DNA from: Pilimelia anulata | GTDB taxonomy: Bacteria; Actinomycetota; Actinomycetes; Mycobacteriales; Micromonosporaceae | NCBI RefSeq assembly: GCF_014647895.1 | Contig: NZ_BMQB01000010.1 | Location: 1 to 64,000 of the forward strand | Reading direction: 5' to 3' | Length of the DNA: 64,000 nucleotides | In this document: positions 28,844-37,989 of the stretch, one piece after another | Position numbering within the stretch: position 1 is the stretch's first letter | Layout: each line of letters begins with the position of its first letter | The notes under the pieces: generated by a model | Database searches by the model: none | The model's input: only the letters and a program-made list of their open reading frames with translations | Told to the model about the DNA's origin: nothing | Position numbers and translations under genes: made by a program

Positions 28844-30019
28844 ATGGCGGCGGTTCAGGGGCAGAACTTGTACCAATTGCCGGAGGAGCATCGGGAGATC
28901 CGGCAGGCGGTCCGCGCCGTCTGCGACGCCAAGGTCGCCCCCCATGCTGCCGAAGCAGACGAAACTAGTCAATTCCCCCAGCAATCGTACGACGCCCTCC
29001 GCGCGTCCGATTTCCACGCGCCGCACATCCCCGAGGAGTACGGCGGCGCCGGCGCCGACGCCCTGGCCACCGCCGTCGTCATCGAGGAGGTCGCCCGGGC
29101 CTGCGCCGCGTCCTCGCTCATCCCGGCCGTCAACAAGCTCGGCACGATGCCCCTGCTGCTCGCCGGCTCGCCCGAGCTGAAGGCCAGGTACCTGCCGCCG
29201 GTCGCCCGCGGCGACGCCATGTTCTCGTACTGCCTCTCCGAGCCCGAGGCCGGCAGCGACGCCGCCTCGATGACCACCAAGGCCACCCGCGACGGCGACG
29301 ACTGGGTGCTCACCGGCGTCAAGCGGTGGATCACCAACGCGGGCGAGTCGCAGTACTACACCGTCTTCGCCGTCACCGACCCCGGCGCCCGCTCCCGCGG
29401 CATCTCCGCCTTCGTCGTCGAGAAGACCGACGAGGGGGTCAGCTTCGGCGCCCCGGAGAAGAAGCTCGGCATCAAGGGCTCGCCCACCCGCGAGGTGTAC
29501 CTGGACAGCGTCCGCGTCCCCGGCGACCGGATCGTCGGCGAGCCCGGCACCGGCTTCGCCACCGCCATGCGCACCCTCGACCACACCCGGGTGACGATCG
29601 CCGCCCAGGCGCTGGGCATCGCCCAGGGCGCGCTGGACCACGCCCTCGGGTACGCCAAGGAGCGGCAGCAGTTCGGCAAGCCGATCGCCGACTTCCAGGG
29701 CATCCAGTTCCTGCTCGCCGACATGGGGATGAAGCTGGAGGCGGCGCGGCAGCTCACGTACGCGGCGGCGGCCCGGTCGGAGCGGGAGGACGCGGACCTG
29801 ACGTACTTCGGTGCGGCGGCCAAGTGCTTCGCCTCGGACGTGGCGATGGAGGTCACCACGGACGCGGTGCAGATCCTCGGCGGGTACGGGTACACGAAGG
29901 ACTACCCGGTGGAGCGGATGATGCGGGACGCGAAGATCACGCAGATCTACGAGGGGACGAACCAGGTCCAGCGGATCGTCATGGCCCGCCAACTCCTCAA
30001 GGGCCTCCCCCTCGGCTGA
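28844..30019 (+). CDS. Acyl-CoA dehydrogenase
   Basis: A 391-aa FAD enzyme catalysing alpha-beta dehydrogenation of an acyl-CoA. PROSITE-type signatures are CLSEPEAGSDAASM (near residue 130) and QILGGYGYTKDYPVERMMRDAKI (near 345). The probable catalytic base is Glu370 in IYEGTNQVQR, the position used by short- and medium-chain enzymes. Full-length, with no electron-transfer flavoprotein genes adjacent. The ATG at 28844 follows a GGAGG/GAGGG-rich stretch. A butyryl- or 2-methylacyl-CoA substrate is likely but cannot be decided from sequence. Confidence 0.93.
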   Translation: MAAVQGQNLYQLPEEHREIRQAVRAVCDAKVAPHAAEADETSQFPQQSYDALRASDFHAPHIPEEYGGAGADALATAVVIEEVARACAASSLIPAVNKLGTMPLLLAGSPELKARYLPPVARGDAMFSYCLSEPEAGSDAASMTTKATRDGDDWVLTGVKRWITNAGESQYYTVFAVTDPGARSRGISAFVVEKTDEGVSFGAPEKKLGIKGSPTREVYLDSVRVPGDRIVGEPGTGFATAMRTLDHTRVTIAAQALGIAQGALDHALGYAKERQQFGKPIADFQGIQFLLADMGMKLEAARQLTYAAAARSEREDADLTYFGAAAKCFASDVAMEVTTDAVQILGGYGYTKDYPVERMMRDAKITQIYEGTNQVQRIVMARQLLKGLPLG

Positions 30020-30113
30020 CCCGACGGCACCGCGCCGGGCGCCGGATTCGCGTCGATCGACAACAGCGCCCGGCTGAGTCGGATTCCCGACAGCGCGGGG
30101 GAGGCGCCGGCAC

Positions 30114-30119
30114 TACAGT
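30114..30119 (+). promoter_or_regulatory. Putative -10 element of the secretion island
   Basis: TACAGT lies 8 nt before the GTG at 30128 without a ribosome site, which suggests a leaderless start for the first exported protein of the island. Confidence 0.4.
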
Positions 30120-30127
30120 CCCGCGGC

Positions 30128-31660
30128 GTGAGATCCATTGCCGTCGCTCTCCGCGTCCTCCTGACCGTGACCTTCGCCGGGCTCGCGGTCGCCGTCCCGG
30201 CGTCCGCCCGCCCGTCCGCCCGGGCCGACGGCTCGATCGCCGGCGTCCTGCGCGACGCCGCCGGCAAGCCGGTGGCGGACGCCCGGGTGGCCGCCTACGC
30301 GCCGGGCGACGACGGCGGGCAGGTCGCCTCGTCGGATACCGACGAGGCCGGCGCCTTCACGCTCACCGATGTCCCGGCCGGCCGGTACCAGCTACAGCTC
30401 ACCGGCGGGTTCGGGCAGGCGTGGGCCGACGGCCGGCTCGACCGCGAGTCGGCGACGGTCTACGACGTGCGGGCCGGCGCGGCCACCCGCGTCACCATCA
30501 AGCTGCCCCCGACCGGCACCGTCGCCGGGAAGCTCCTCGACCACGCCGGCACGCCGGTGGCCGACGCCGACGTGGTCCTGGAGGACCCGGCGGGCGGCGA
30601 GGCGCTCGGCAGCACCGGCGCCGACGGCGGCTACGCGTTCCCCGTCATCCCCGGCACCCACCGGCTCGCCTTCCGGATCGACAGCGTCGTCCAGTACGCG
30701 CCGCGGCAGCGGGACCCCGAGCTGGGCGGCGCCTTCACGGTCACCGCCGGGCGGACGCTCACCGTCAACGAGACCCTCCTGCCCACCGGCCGCGTCAACG
30801 GGCGGGTCGCCGACGCGCGCGGGCGGCCGTACGGCGAGGGCGACGTGGAACTCGTCGACGAGCAGGGCGACGGCAGCACGGCCGCCGTGGACAGCGACGG
30901 CACGTTCGACTTCGGCCGGGTCTTCGCCGGCCGGTACACCGGCGCGATCCGGCTGGACGGCGGCACGCAGTGGATCCCCGGCGCGCTCGCGCCGGGCGAC
31001 GCCCGCCAGCACACCCTGGCCGCCGGCGGCCAGTGGGCGATCGACGAGAGGCTGCTGCCGCTGGGCGGGCTGCGCGGCCGCGTCACGGACGCCGCCGGCC
31101 ACCCCGCGGCCGGTATCCCGGTCGAGGTGCACCGCGGCGCGGCGATGGTGGCCACGGCGCTCACCGACGACGACGGCGGGTACGCCCTCGCGGCGGTCCT
31201 CGCCGGGGAGCACCGGGTCGCCCTGGTCCGGGGTGACCGGACGCCCGTCCGGCAGTGGATGCCGGGCCGGCCGAGTCCGGACGACACCACGATCCATGCG
31301 GTCGCCGCCGACCGGACCACGGTGGTGGACGACGTCCTGGCTCCGGTGGGGTCGGTGTCCGGCCGGCTCACCCACCCCGACGGCACCCCGGTCGCCGCGG
31401 CATCCGTCCGGCTGTACCACCGGGGCGCCGGCGACCACCCCGTCGCCTCGCTGGCGACCGACGACGACGGCCGGTTCCTGGCCGACACGGCGTTCACCGG
31501 CGCCCACAAGGTGCGCTTCGTCGTCGACTCCCGGCGCGGGGCGGTCGAGCAGTGGGCCCGCGGCAAGCCGACCATGGCCGCGGCCGACTGGATCGACGTC
31601 GCCGCCGACGCCGAATCGGTCGTGAACGACGTCCTCGTCGTGGCCGCCACCCGCCGCTGA
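30128..31660 (+). CDS. Secreted protein with about five carboxypeptidase-regulatory-like repeats
   Basis: A 510-aa exported protein. The Sec signal peptide (about residues 1-28, ALRVLLTVTFAGLAVAVPASA) is followed by five degenerate prealbumin-like beta-sandwich repeats of about 90 residues. Each opens with G-x-V/L-x-D-x-x-G-x-P-V-A/aromatic (for example GVLRDAAGKPVADARV, GKLLDHAGTPVADADV, GRVADARGRPYGEGDV) and contains a D-x-G-x-Y/F turn. This CarboxypepD_reg/Cna-B-like fold is a structural stalk or adhesin module with no catalytic residues. It heads a series of four exported proteins running in the same direction toward the Rhs toxin, so a surface or secretion-associated role is inferred. 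Confidence 0.82.
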   Translation: MRSIAVALRVLLTVTFAGLAVAVPASARPSARADGSIAGVLRDAAGKPVADARVAAYAPGDDGGQVASSDTDEAGAFTLTDVPAGRYQLQLTGGFGQAWADGRLDRESATVYDVRAGAATRVTIKLPPTGTVAGKLLDHAGTPVADADVVLEDPAGGEALGSTGADGGYAFPVIPGTHRLAFRIDSVVQYAPRQRDPELGGAFTVTAGRTLTVNETLLPTGRVNGRVADARGRPYGEGDVELVDEQGDGSTAAVDSDGTFDFGRVFAGRYTGAIRLDGGTQWIPGALAPGDARQHTLAAGGQWAIDERLLPLGGLRGRVTDAAGHPAAGIPVEVHRGAAMVATALTDDDGGYALAAVLAGEHRVALVRGDRTPVRQWMPGRPSPDDTTIHAVAADRTTVVDDVLAPVGSVSGRLTHPDGTPVAAASVRLYHRGAGDHPVASLATDDDGRFLADTAFTGAHKVRFVVDSRRGAVEQWARGKPTMAAADWIDVAADAESVVNDVLVVAATRR

Positions 31661-31702
31661 CTCCACCGCTCACCCCACCCCTCGACCCCGCGGGAGATGT
31701 AC

Positions 31703-34700
31703 ATGTCCAGGGCGCATGGTGCCGATCGGCCGGCCCGCCAGGGCCGCCGGACCCTCATCGGGCTACTCCTCGGCCTGCTCGCGGCGGCCGCCCTCGGCCA
31801 GCCCGCGGCGGCAGCGCCGGCCGGACCACCGACCGGTGGGGCGACCACGGCGACCGCGGCCGCGGCGCCCGGGCGGAGCACGACCGCGGCGCGACCGGCG
31901 TCGCCGGTCCGCTCCGCGAAGCCCGCGCGGCCCGACGACGCGCGGCCGCCCGCCGGGGCCGCGCCCTGCACGGCCGACCTCACTCTCGGCCAGCCCCTGC
32001 GCTGCACGCTGGACAGCGGCGAGCGGCACACCCACTCCTTCACGCTCGGCGCCGCCGGCCGGCTGATCGGCCGGGTGGACACCGACGCGGTGCTCGACGC
32101 GGCGATCCTCGGCCCGGACGGCCGCGAGGTCTGCCGGCTGGGCGGCGAGACCACGCTCGACTGCGCGGCCGACAGCGCCGGCCGGTACGCCGTGGTGGTC
32201 ACCGAGCAGGCGCGGCGCCGCAGCGCCGTCGAGTACACCGTGCTGGTCGACGCACTGGGCCGCCCGGCGTGCCCGGCCCCGGCTGCCGCGAACCTCGCCT
32301 TCGAGGGACCGGTCACCCGGGCGTCGCTGGCGGCGGGGGCACTCGGCACCTGTCATGCACTCGACCTGCCCACCGGCACGGTGCTGCGGTCGGCGAGCGT
32401 GGCCGACGGCGGGGACGACGTCGACGGCGTCCTGGTCGACTCCCGCGGCGCCGTCCAGTGCCGGATCTTCCGCGCCGACGACTGCGCCCTGACCGGGGTG
32501 GGGCCGTTCCGGGCGGTCGCGTACCAGCGGTGGAGCGGGCCGGCCGAGGTCACCCTCCGGCTGCGGCGGCTGACCGCCCCGACCGGCTGCCGGGCGCTGG
32601 CCGTGGCCCCGTTCGGCGACCCGGGCGGCGCCGTGCTGCGCGGCCGCGGCGCCCCGGACGAGCCGGTGTGCGCGACCGTGGCGGCGGCGGCCGGGCCGCA
32701 CCTGGTGCGGCAGGCGGGCGACCGGCACCACTGGCGCCTGTACGACGAGGCCGGCGCCGGCCGGTGCGCGTCCGACGACGCCTGTGCCCTGGCGGCGGGC
32801 CGGTACACGCTCGTCCTGCGACCGGCGGGCGGCGGCGCCGCGTGGGACCACCAGGCGGCAGTGGTCGCGCTCGGCGCCGAGTGCGCGACCACGGCCGACC
32901 TGTCGTGGGCCGCCGCCGCGCGCACCGTCCGGCCCGCCTGGCCCGGCCAGGTCGACTGCACCTCGTTCGCCGGCGCCGCCGGGGACCGGATCGCCATCGG
33001 CCGTACCGGCGCCGCCGGCCTGACCACGTCGGTCATCGACGCCGCGGGCGGCACCGTCTGCCCGCCGGCCCGCCGGCGCGGTGCGGACGGGCCGTGCGTG
33101 CTCCCCGCGGCCGGCCGGTTTCGCGTGCTGTCCCACTGGGAGCCGCCCGGCCGCGGCGGCGCCTACCTGGTCGACGTCCGCCGGCTCAACGCGCCGACGG
33201 GCTGCCCCGATCTCGCGCCGGGGACGTTCGGCGCGCCGCCGAGCGCCGGCCAGCCCGCCGTTCGCTGCCGCCGGGTGGCGATCCCGGCGGCGGGTCCGTA
33301 CGTCCTGCGCGCCACGGCCGACGACGCCGACGGCATCCGGCCCGAGGCGCTCCGCGTGTACGACGACGCCGGCGAGCTGGTCTGCGACCGGGCCGTCTGC
33401 CCGCTGCCCGCCGGCGCGCTGACCCTGGTCCCGGGCAGTGAGTCGATCATCGATCCGCGGCCCTGGCAGGCCGTCCACGTCCCGCTCGGTGCCGCGGGCT
33501 GCGCGCCGGTGCCGGCCGACGGCCTCCAGCAGCCGGCCCGGCGCGGCGACCTCGGGTCGGGCCGCCAGGTCGACTGCCAGGCGCTGCCGTACGCCGCCGA
33601 CCAGGCCGTCCAGGCGCTACAGCCGCCGACGGGCGGCACCCCGGACCTGGCCGTCGTCGACGCGGGCGGCCGGGTCGTGTGCGACAACCGCACCGTCCGG
33701 GCGTCGTGCCCGCTCAGCGGCGCGGCGCCGTTCCGGATGCTGGCGACCGGAGCCGCCGGCGCGTACGCCACCGCCGTCTTCCGGCGCGACGCACCGGGCA
33801 CCTGCCCCGCGCTGGCCGCCGGCGAGTTCGGCAAGGACACCGGCGCCGTGGTCAACCTCGCCGCGGACCGCTTCACCGCCTGCCTCACCGTGCCGGCGGG
33901 CGGGCACTCGACCGGCGAGGTACTGACGTCCACCGGCGTCACCGACGCGGCCGGCGCGGTCGCCCACCTGCTCGACCCCGCGGGCTCGGAGGTGTGCCGG
34001 GTGGCGCCCGACCAGTGGGTCGACTGCGCGCTGCCGGACGCGGGCGCCCACACGGTCGTGGTGCGGGGCGACCTCGGCAAGCGGTCGGTCCGGATCACCC
34101 GCAAGGACGTGACCGCCGGGGCGAAGGGGTGCACGGCCGTCCCGCCGACCGCGCTGGGCGCGGCGACCGCCGGCAAGACCGGTACGCCCGGCAGCCCCGT
34201 GTGCCACCAGGTCAGCACCCGCGCCGGGGAGCGCCTGTGGTTCGACACCAGGGACGCGAAGAAGCGGACCCGGCTGCGGGTGTTCCCGGCCTCCGGCGTG
34301 GCCCTGACCGCCGACGGCTGCGGCCAGGGGCGCCTGCCGTGCCAGGCGACGGGCTCCGCGAGCTACCGCGTCCTCGTCGCCGGCCTGCCGGGAACGCCGG
34401 CGGGCGAGGCGTACCAGCTCGACGCCTGGCAGTTGGCCCGCGACGACCAGAGCGCGCCCGCGTGCACCGCCGTACCCAGCATCGGCTTCGGGTTCGCGGC
34501 CGTGACGGGGACGCTGGACGCCAAGCGGCAGGGCAACTGCCTGAACACCCGCGCGCTGGCCGGCGACCGGCTGGACGTCACCGTCACCGGCGGTGCCGTA
34601 CCGGTCATGTCGACGACGACGGGCGCGCTGCCGTGCGGCGCGGCCGACGGCGGCCGGTACGAGTGCGCGGTACCGGACGGCACGCCCGCCGGGCCGGCGC

Positions 34701-35059
34701 TGCTGGTGCTGTACGCCGGCGACGACACCGCGACCCGTACCTACCGGGCCGAGGGCACCTGCACCACCGTCCTGTGCGGCGGCGAGGTGTTCGGCGTGAC
34801 CGCCGCGACCCCCGCGGCGGTCCGCCCCGGACCGGTCACCCTCACGATCACCGGCTCGGCCCTCCACGCCGGCGACGACGTGGCCGTCGTCGGCGCCGAC
34901 GACGCGTTCCCGGCGCAGGTCAAGAGCGTGGAGTCGGACCGGCGGCGGGCGACCGTCACCGTCGATCTGACCCGCGCGGCCCCGGGGTCGTACCGCCTCG
35001 ACCACCAGTCGGTGACGGGGCGGTCGGCGTCCCTGCCGATCACCGTGGCCGGGCGCTGA
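31703..35059 (+). CDS. Large secreted Cys-paired repeat protein with a C-terminal IPT/TIG-like domain
   Basis: A 1118-aa exported protein. The ATG at 31703 is preferred over 31697 because GGGAG (31692-31696) sits 6 nt ahead. The signal peptide is at about residues 8-36. About eight imperfect repeats of roughly 110-120 residues follow, each with recurring features such as APTGCxxLAPxxFG, a VC or CR pair and D-A-G-G-x-V-C. The last 90 residues (GVTAATPAAVRPGPVTLTITGSAL onward) look like an IPT/TIG immunoglobulin-like domain. The many paired cysteines fit an extracellular protein. The family is not recognised by name. Location between two other exported proteins suggests a common role with the Rhs protein. 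Confidence 0.75.
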   Translation: MSRAHGADRPARQGRRTLIGLLLGLLAAAALGQPAAAAPAGPPTGGATTATAAAAPGRSTTAARPASPVRSAKPARPDDARPPAGAAPCTADLTLGQPLRCTLDSGERHTHSFTLGAAGRLIGRVDTDAVLDAAILGPDGREVCRLGGETTLDCAADSAGRYAVVVTEQARRRSAVEYTVLVDALGRPACPAPAAANLAFEGPVTRASLAAGALGTCHALDLPTGTVLRSASVADGGDDVDGVLVDSRGAVQCRIFRADDCALTGVGPFRAVAYQRWSGPAEVTLRLRRLTAPTGCRALAVAPFGDPGGAVLRGRGAPDEPVCATVAAAAGPHLVRQAGDRHHWRLYDEAGAGRCASDDACALAAGRYTLVLRPAGGGAAWDHQAAVVALGAECATTADLSWAAAARTVRPAWPGQVDCTSFAGAAGDRIAIGRTGAAGLTTSVIDAAGGTVCPPARRRGADGPCVLPAAGRFRVLSHWEPPGRGGAYLVDVRRLNAPTGCPDLAPGTFGAPPSAGQPAVRCRRVAIPAAGPYVLRATADDADGIRPEALRVYDDAGELVCDRAVCPLPAGALTLVPGSESIIDPRPWQAVHVPLGAAGCAPVPADGLQQPARRGDLGSGRQVDCQALPYAADQAVQALQPPTGGTPDLAVVDAGGRVVCDNRTVRASCPLSGAAPFRMLATGAAGAYATAVFRRDAPGTCPALAAGEFGKDTGAVVNLAADRFTACLTVPAGGHSTGEVLTSTGVTDAAGAVAHLLDPAGSEVCRVAPDQWVDCALPDAGAHTVVVRGDLGKRSVRITRKDVTAGAKGCTAVPPTALGAATAGKTGTPGSPVCHQVSTRAGERLWFDTRDAKKRTRLRVFPASGVALTADGCGQGRLPCQATGSASYRVLVAGLPGTPAGEAYQLDAWQLARDDQSAPACTAVPSIGFGFAAVTGTLDAKRQGNCLNTRALAGDRLDVTVTGGAVPVMSTTTGALPCGAADGGRYECAVPDGTPAGPALLVLYAGDDTATRTYRAEGTCTTVLCGGEVFGVTAATPAAVRPGPVTLTITGSALHAGDDVAVVGADDAFPAQVKSVESDRRRATVTVDLTRAAPGSYRLDHQSVTGRSASLPITVAGR

Positions 35060-35190
35060 GCGGCGGCGAACGCTGTGGCGTGCACAACAGTGTCCGGGAC
35101 CCGACAGGTACGTCGTCAGCGATCGATGGGTTTGTTTCACTCCTGCAAGCGTTCCCCCGAGCCGTGGGCTGGGGCCCCGAAGGGAGCATG

Positions 35191-37911
35191 ATGCGAGGAC
35201 ACGTACCGCGCGGGCGGGGAGCACTCCTGCTGGCGGCCGCCCTGGCGGGCTCGACTATCGTCGCCGCGCCGAGCGGCGCCGCGACGCCCCGCCCGCCGGC
35301 CGCTCCGCACACCGCCGCGGCCGCGGAGCGGAGCGCGGTCGACGCCGCCCGCGCCAGCGGCCGGGCGGTCGAGGTACCCGCCCTGCACAGCGAGTTCGAG
35401 ACGGTCACCGCGAACCCCGACGGCACGCTCACCACCACCATCACGGCCGATGCCGTCCGCGCCGCCGGCGCCGGCGGCACGTGGCGGGGCATCGACCCGG
35501 CGCTGGAGCGGCGGGATTCGGTCGTGGTGCCGCGCAGCGCGGCCGTCCGGCTGGAGTTCAGCGCCGGGGGAGCGGCGGCTCCCCTGGTCCGCTTCGGGAC
35601 CGGCGGCGACAGCTTCGCGCTGCGCTGGCCGACGCCGCTGCCCAGCCCGGTGCTGGCCGGCGACACGGCCACCTACGTCGACGCGCTGCCCGGCGTGGAC
35701 GTCGTCCTGCGGGCCGGGGCGAGCGGCTACACGCAGCGCTACCTGGTCCGCAGCGCCGCCGCGGCGGCGAGCCTGCGCGGGCTGACCCTCGGCGTCGAGT
35801 CCGACGGCCTGCGGGTCCGGCGGGCGGAGCACGGCGGCGTCGCCATCGTGGACCGCGACGACCGCGTGCTCTGGGACGGCGGCGCCCCGACGGATGTCGC
35901 GCTCGACGTCCGCGGCGACCGGATCGGCGTCGCCCCGGCCACCGGGGAGCCGGCGACCTACCCGCGGTACGCCGACCCGCGGGTGGACGCCTCGCTCGCC
36001 TCGTGGAGCTACGTGTCCGAGCTGCGCCCGACGCAGAAGTTCGTCAAGTTCGACAAGGACGCCGGCGTGGGCCGCTGCGCGGTCACGACCATCGGCGATC
36101 AGCGGATCGTCTGCGACCCGCAGAACCCGGGCAGCTCGTACCGGAACCGCATGTTCTTCTCGTTCAACCTCAAGGCCGGCTCGTGGGCCAAGCGGACGAT
36201 CAAGAAGGCGGTCTTCCGGGCGTACGAGACGCACGCCTTCGCCTGCACCAAGAAGTGGGTGGACCTGCACGAGGCCGAGGCGGCGAAGGTCGGCTCGGCG
36301 ACCTGGAACGAGCCGCCGGGATCGTTCGGGCTCGTGGGCGCCCGCAACGTCGCCTACGGCCACGCCAACTGCAAGGCACAGGGCTCCTGGGTGGAGTTCG
36401 CCGACGCCCGGCTGGCCAAGTTGGTCGCCCGCAAGGCGAAGGCCAAGGCCAGCATCGGACTCCGGTTGAAGGCCCGGGCCGAGGGGGCCAAGGACGGCCT
36501 GGCCTGGAAGCGCTTCCGGGGCAGGGACGCGGCGCTCAGCATCACCTACAACACCGTGCCCGACAAGCCCACCGCCCTCGGTACGGCCGGCCCGGCGACC
36601 GGGTGCGTCCGCGGCGCCGCCCGGCCGTGGATCAACGCGACGACCCCGACGCTGCGGGTGCGCAACAGCGAGGAGGACAACCAGAACCTCACCACGACCT
36701 TCGAGGTCACCGAGGTCAACTCCGACGCGGCCGTCACGGGCGGCACCGACAAGAACAAGCCCGACAGCGCCGAGGCGACGCTGACCGTACCGGCGAACAA
36801 GCTCAAGCACGGGACCAGCTACCGGTGGCGCGCCACGGCCACCGACGGCCAGGCGAGCAGCGTCCCCTCGGACTGGTGCGAGTTCACGGTCGACACCGCG
36901 CCGCCCGCGGGCGCGCCGACGGTGACGTCGCCGGACTACCCCGCGGACGAGTGGGGCAAGCCGGCGGGCACGCCGGGCGGGTTCACGTTCGCCGCACCCG
37001 CTGACACCGACCCCGTCCTCGGCAACGACATCGTCGAGTACCGGTGGGCGTTCCACAGCGACCAGGCGACGCGCCGGGTCCCCGTCGGCACGCCCGGGCA
37101 GCCCGTGTCGGTGACCCTCACGCCGTGGTCGTTCGGGCCGACCGTACTGACCGTGGCCATGGTCGACCGGGCCGGCAACGTCGGCGCCCGGACGGCGCGC
37201 TACCTGTTCAAGCCGACCGCGCCCTGCCCGAACCCGATCGCCGACGACTGCGCCATGGCGGCGTACCCGCTCGACGAGCAGGGCGGGACCACGGCCGCCG
37301 ACGCGTCGCCGCACCGGCGGGCGGCGACGGTCGTCGGCGGTAGCCGGGTGCCCGGTCCGCAGGCCGCCGGCAACCCTGCCGACCTTGCGCTGGCGTTCGA
37401 CGGCGCCGCCGCGCACGCCCACGCCGCGTCGGCCGTCGACACGACCGGCGGGTACACGGTCACCGCGTGGGTGCGGCCCGACCGGGTCGACCGAACCTTC
37501 GCCGCCGTGAGCCAGGTGGGGCGGCAGGCCGCCGGCTTCGCCCTCGGGTACCGCGCGGACACCGAGCGCTGGACGGCCCGGCTCGACCTGGCGGACACCG
37601 CCCGCCCGGCCGCCGTCCACGTCGAGAGCAACACGGCGCAGCCCGCCCGGGCCGGCCACTGGGTCCACCTCGCGCTGCGGTACGACCCGATGACGCGGGC
37701 CGCCGAACTGTACGTGGACGGCGCGAACGTGGGCCGGGCCGAGCTGGACGCGGGCTGGAACGCCACCGCGGGCCTCCAACTCGGCCGCGACCGGGTCGCG
37801 GGTGCCCCGGCCGACGCGCTGCCGGGCGCGGTCGACGACGTCCGGCTGTACCAGGGCGTGCTGTCGCCCGGCGACATCCAGCAGATCATCCGGAACAGCA
37901 ACCGCCGGTGA
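35191..37911 (+). CDS. Secreted DNRLRE / LamG-like jellyroll protein
   Basis: A 906-aa exported protein (start 35191, or 35188 in frame; AAGGGAG lies just upstream). Order: signal peptide (1-31), an N-terminal region that reads like the processing part of Rhs-associated proteins (about 45-270), a DNRLRE-type beta domain (about 280-450, with Cys pairs and a GSATWNEPPGS motif), two fibronectin-like Ig segments (about 455-685), and a LamG/concanavalin-like jellyroll (about 690-900, with GGYTVTAWVRPD and VDDVRLYQGVLSPGDIQQI). In actinobacteria such proteins are commonly found upstream of RHS-repeat toxins. Carbohydrate or surface binding is inferred. The gap of 78 nt to the Rhs gene suggests co-transcription. 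Confidence 0.82.
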   Translation: MRGHVPRGRGALLLAAALAGSTIVAAPSGAATPRPPAAPHTAAAAERSAVDAARASGRAVEVPALHSEFETVTANPDGTLTTTITADAVRAAGAGGTWRGIDPALERRDSVVVPRSAAVRLEFSAGGAAAPLVRFGTGGDSFALRWPTPLPSPVLAGDTATYVDALPGVDVVLRAGASGYTQRYLVRSAAAAASLRGLTLGVESDGLRVRRAEHGGVAIVDRDDRVLWDGGAPTDVALDVRGDRIGVAPATGEPATYPRYADPRVDASLASWSYVSELRPTQKFVKFDKDAGVGRCAVTTIGDQRIVCDPQNPGSSYRNRMFFSFNLKAGSWAKRTIKKAVFRAYETHAFACTKKWVDLHEAEAAKVGSATWNEPPGSFGLVGARNVAYGHANCKAQGSWVEFADARLAKLVARKAKAKASIGLRLKARAEGAKDGLAWKRFRGRDAALSITYNTVPDKPTALGTAGPATGCVRGAARPWINATTPTLRVRNSEEDNQNLTTTFEVTEVNSDAAVTGGTDKNKPDSAEATLTVPANKLKHGTSYRWRATATDGQASSVPSDWCEFTVDTAPPAGAPTVTSPDYPADEWGKPAGTPGGFTFAAPADTDPVLGNDIVEYRWAFHSDQATRRVPVGTPGQPVSVTLTPWSFGPTVLTVAMVDRAGNVGARTARYLFKPTAPCPNPIADDCAMAAYPLDEQGGTTAADASPHRRAATVVGGSRVPGPQAAGNPADLALAFDGAAAHAHAASAVDTTGGYTVTAWVRPDRVDRTFAAVSQVGRQAAGFALGYRADTERWTARLDLADTARPAAVHVESNTAQPARAGHWVHLALRYDPMTRAAELYVDGANVGRAELDAGWNATAGLQLGRDRVAGAPADALPGAVDDVRLYQGVLSPGDIQQIIRNSNRR

Positions 37912-37989
37912 CATCGGGGCGGCGCTCCGGCCGCCCCGATCGCCGCGCCCCCATCGGACCACATACCCCTCACCGGGACGGAGAGAGCG

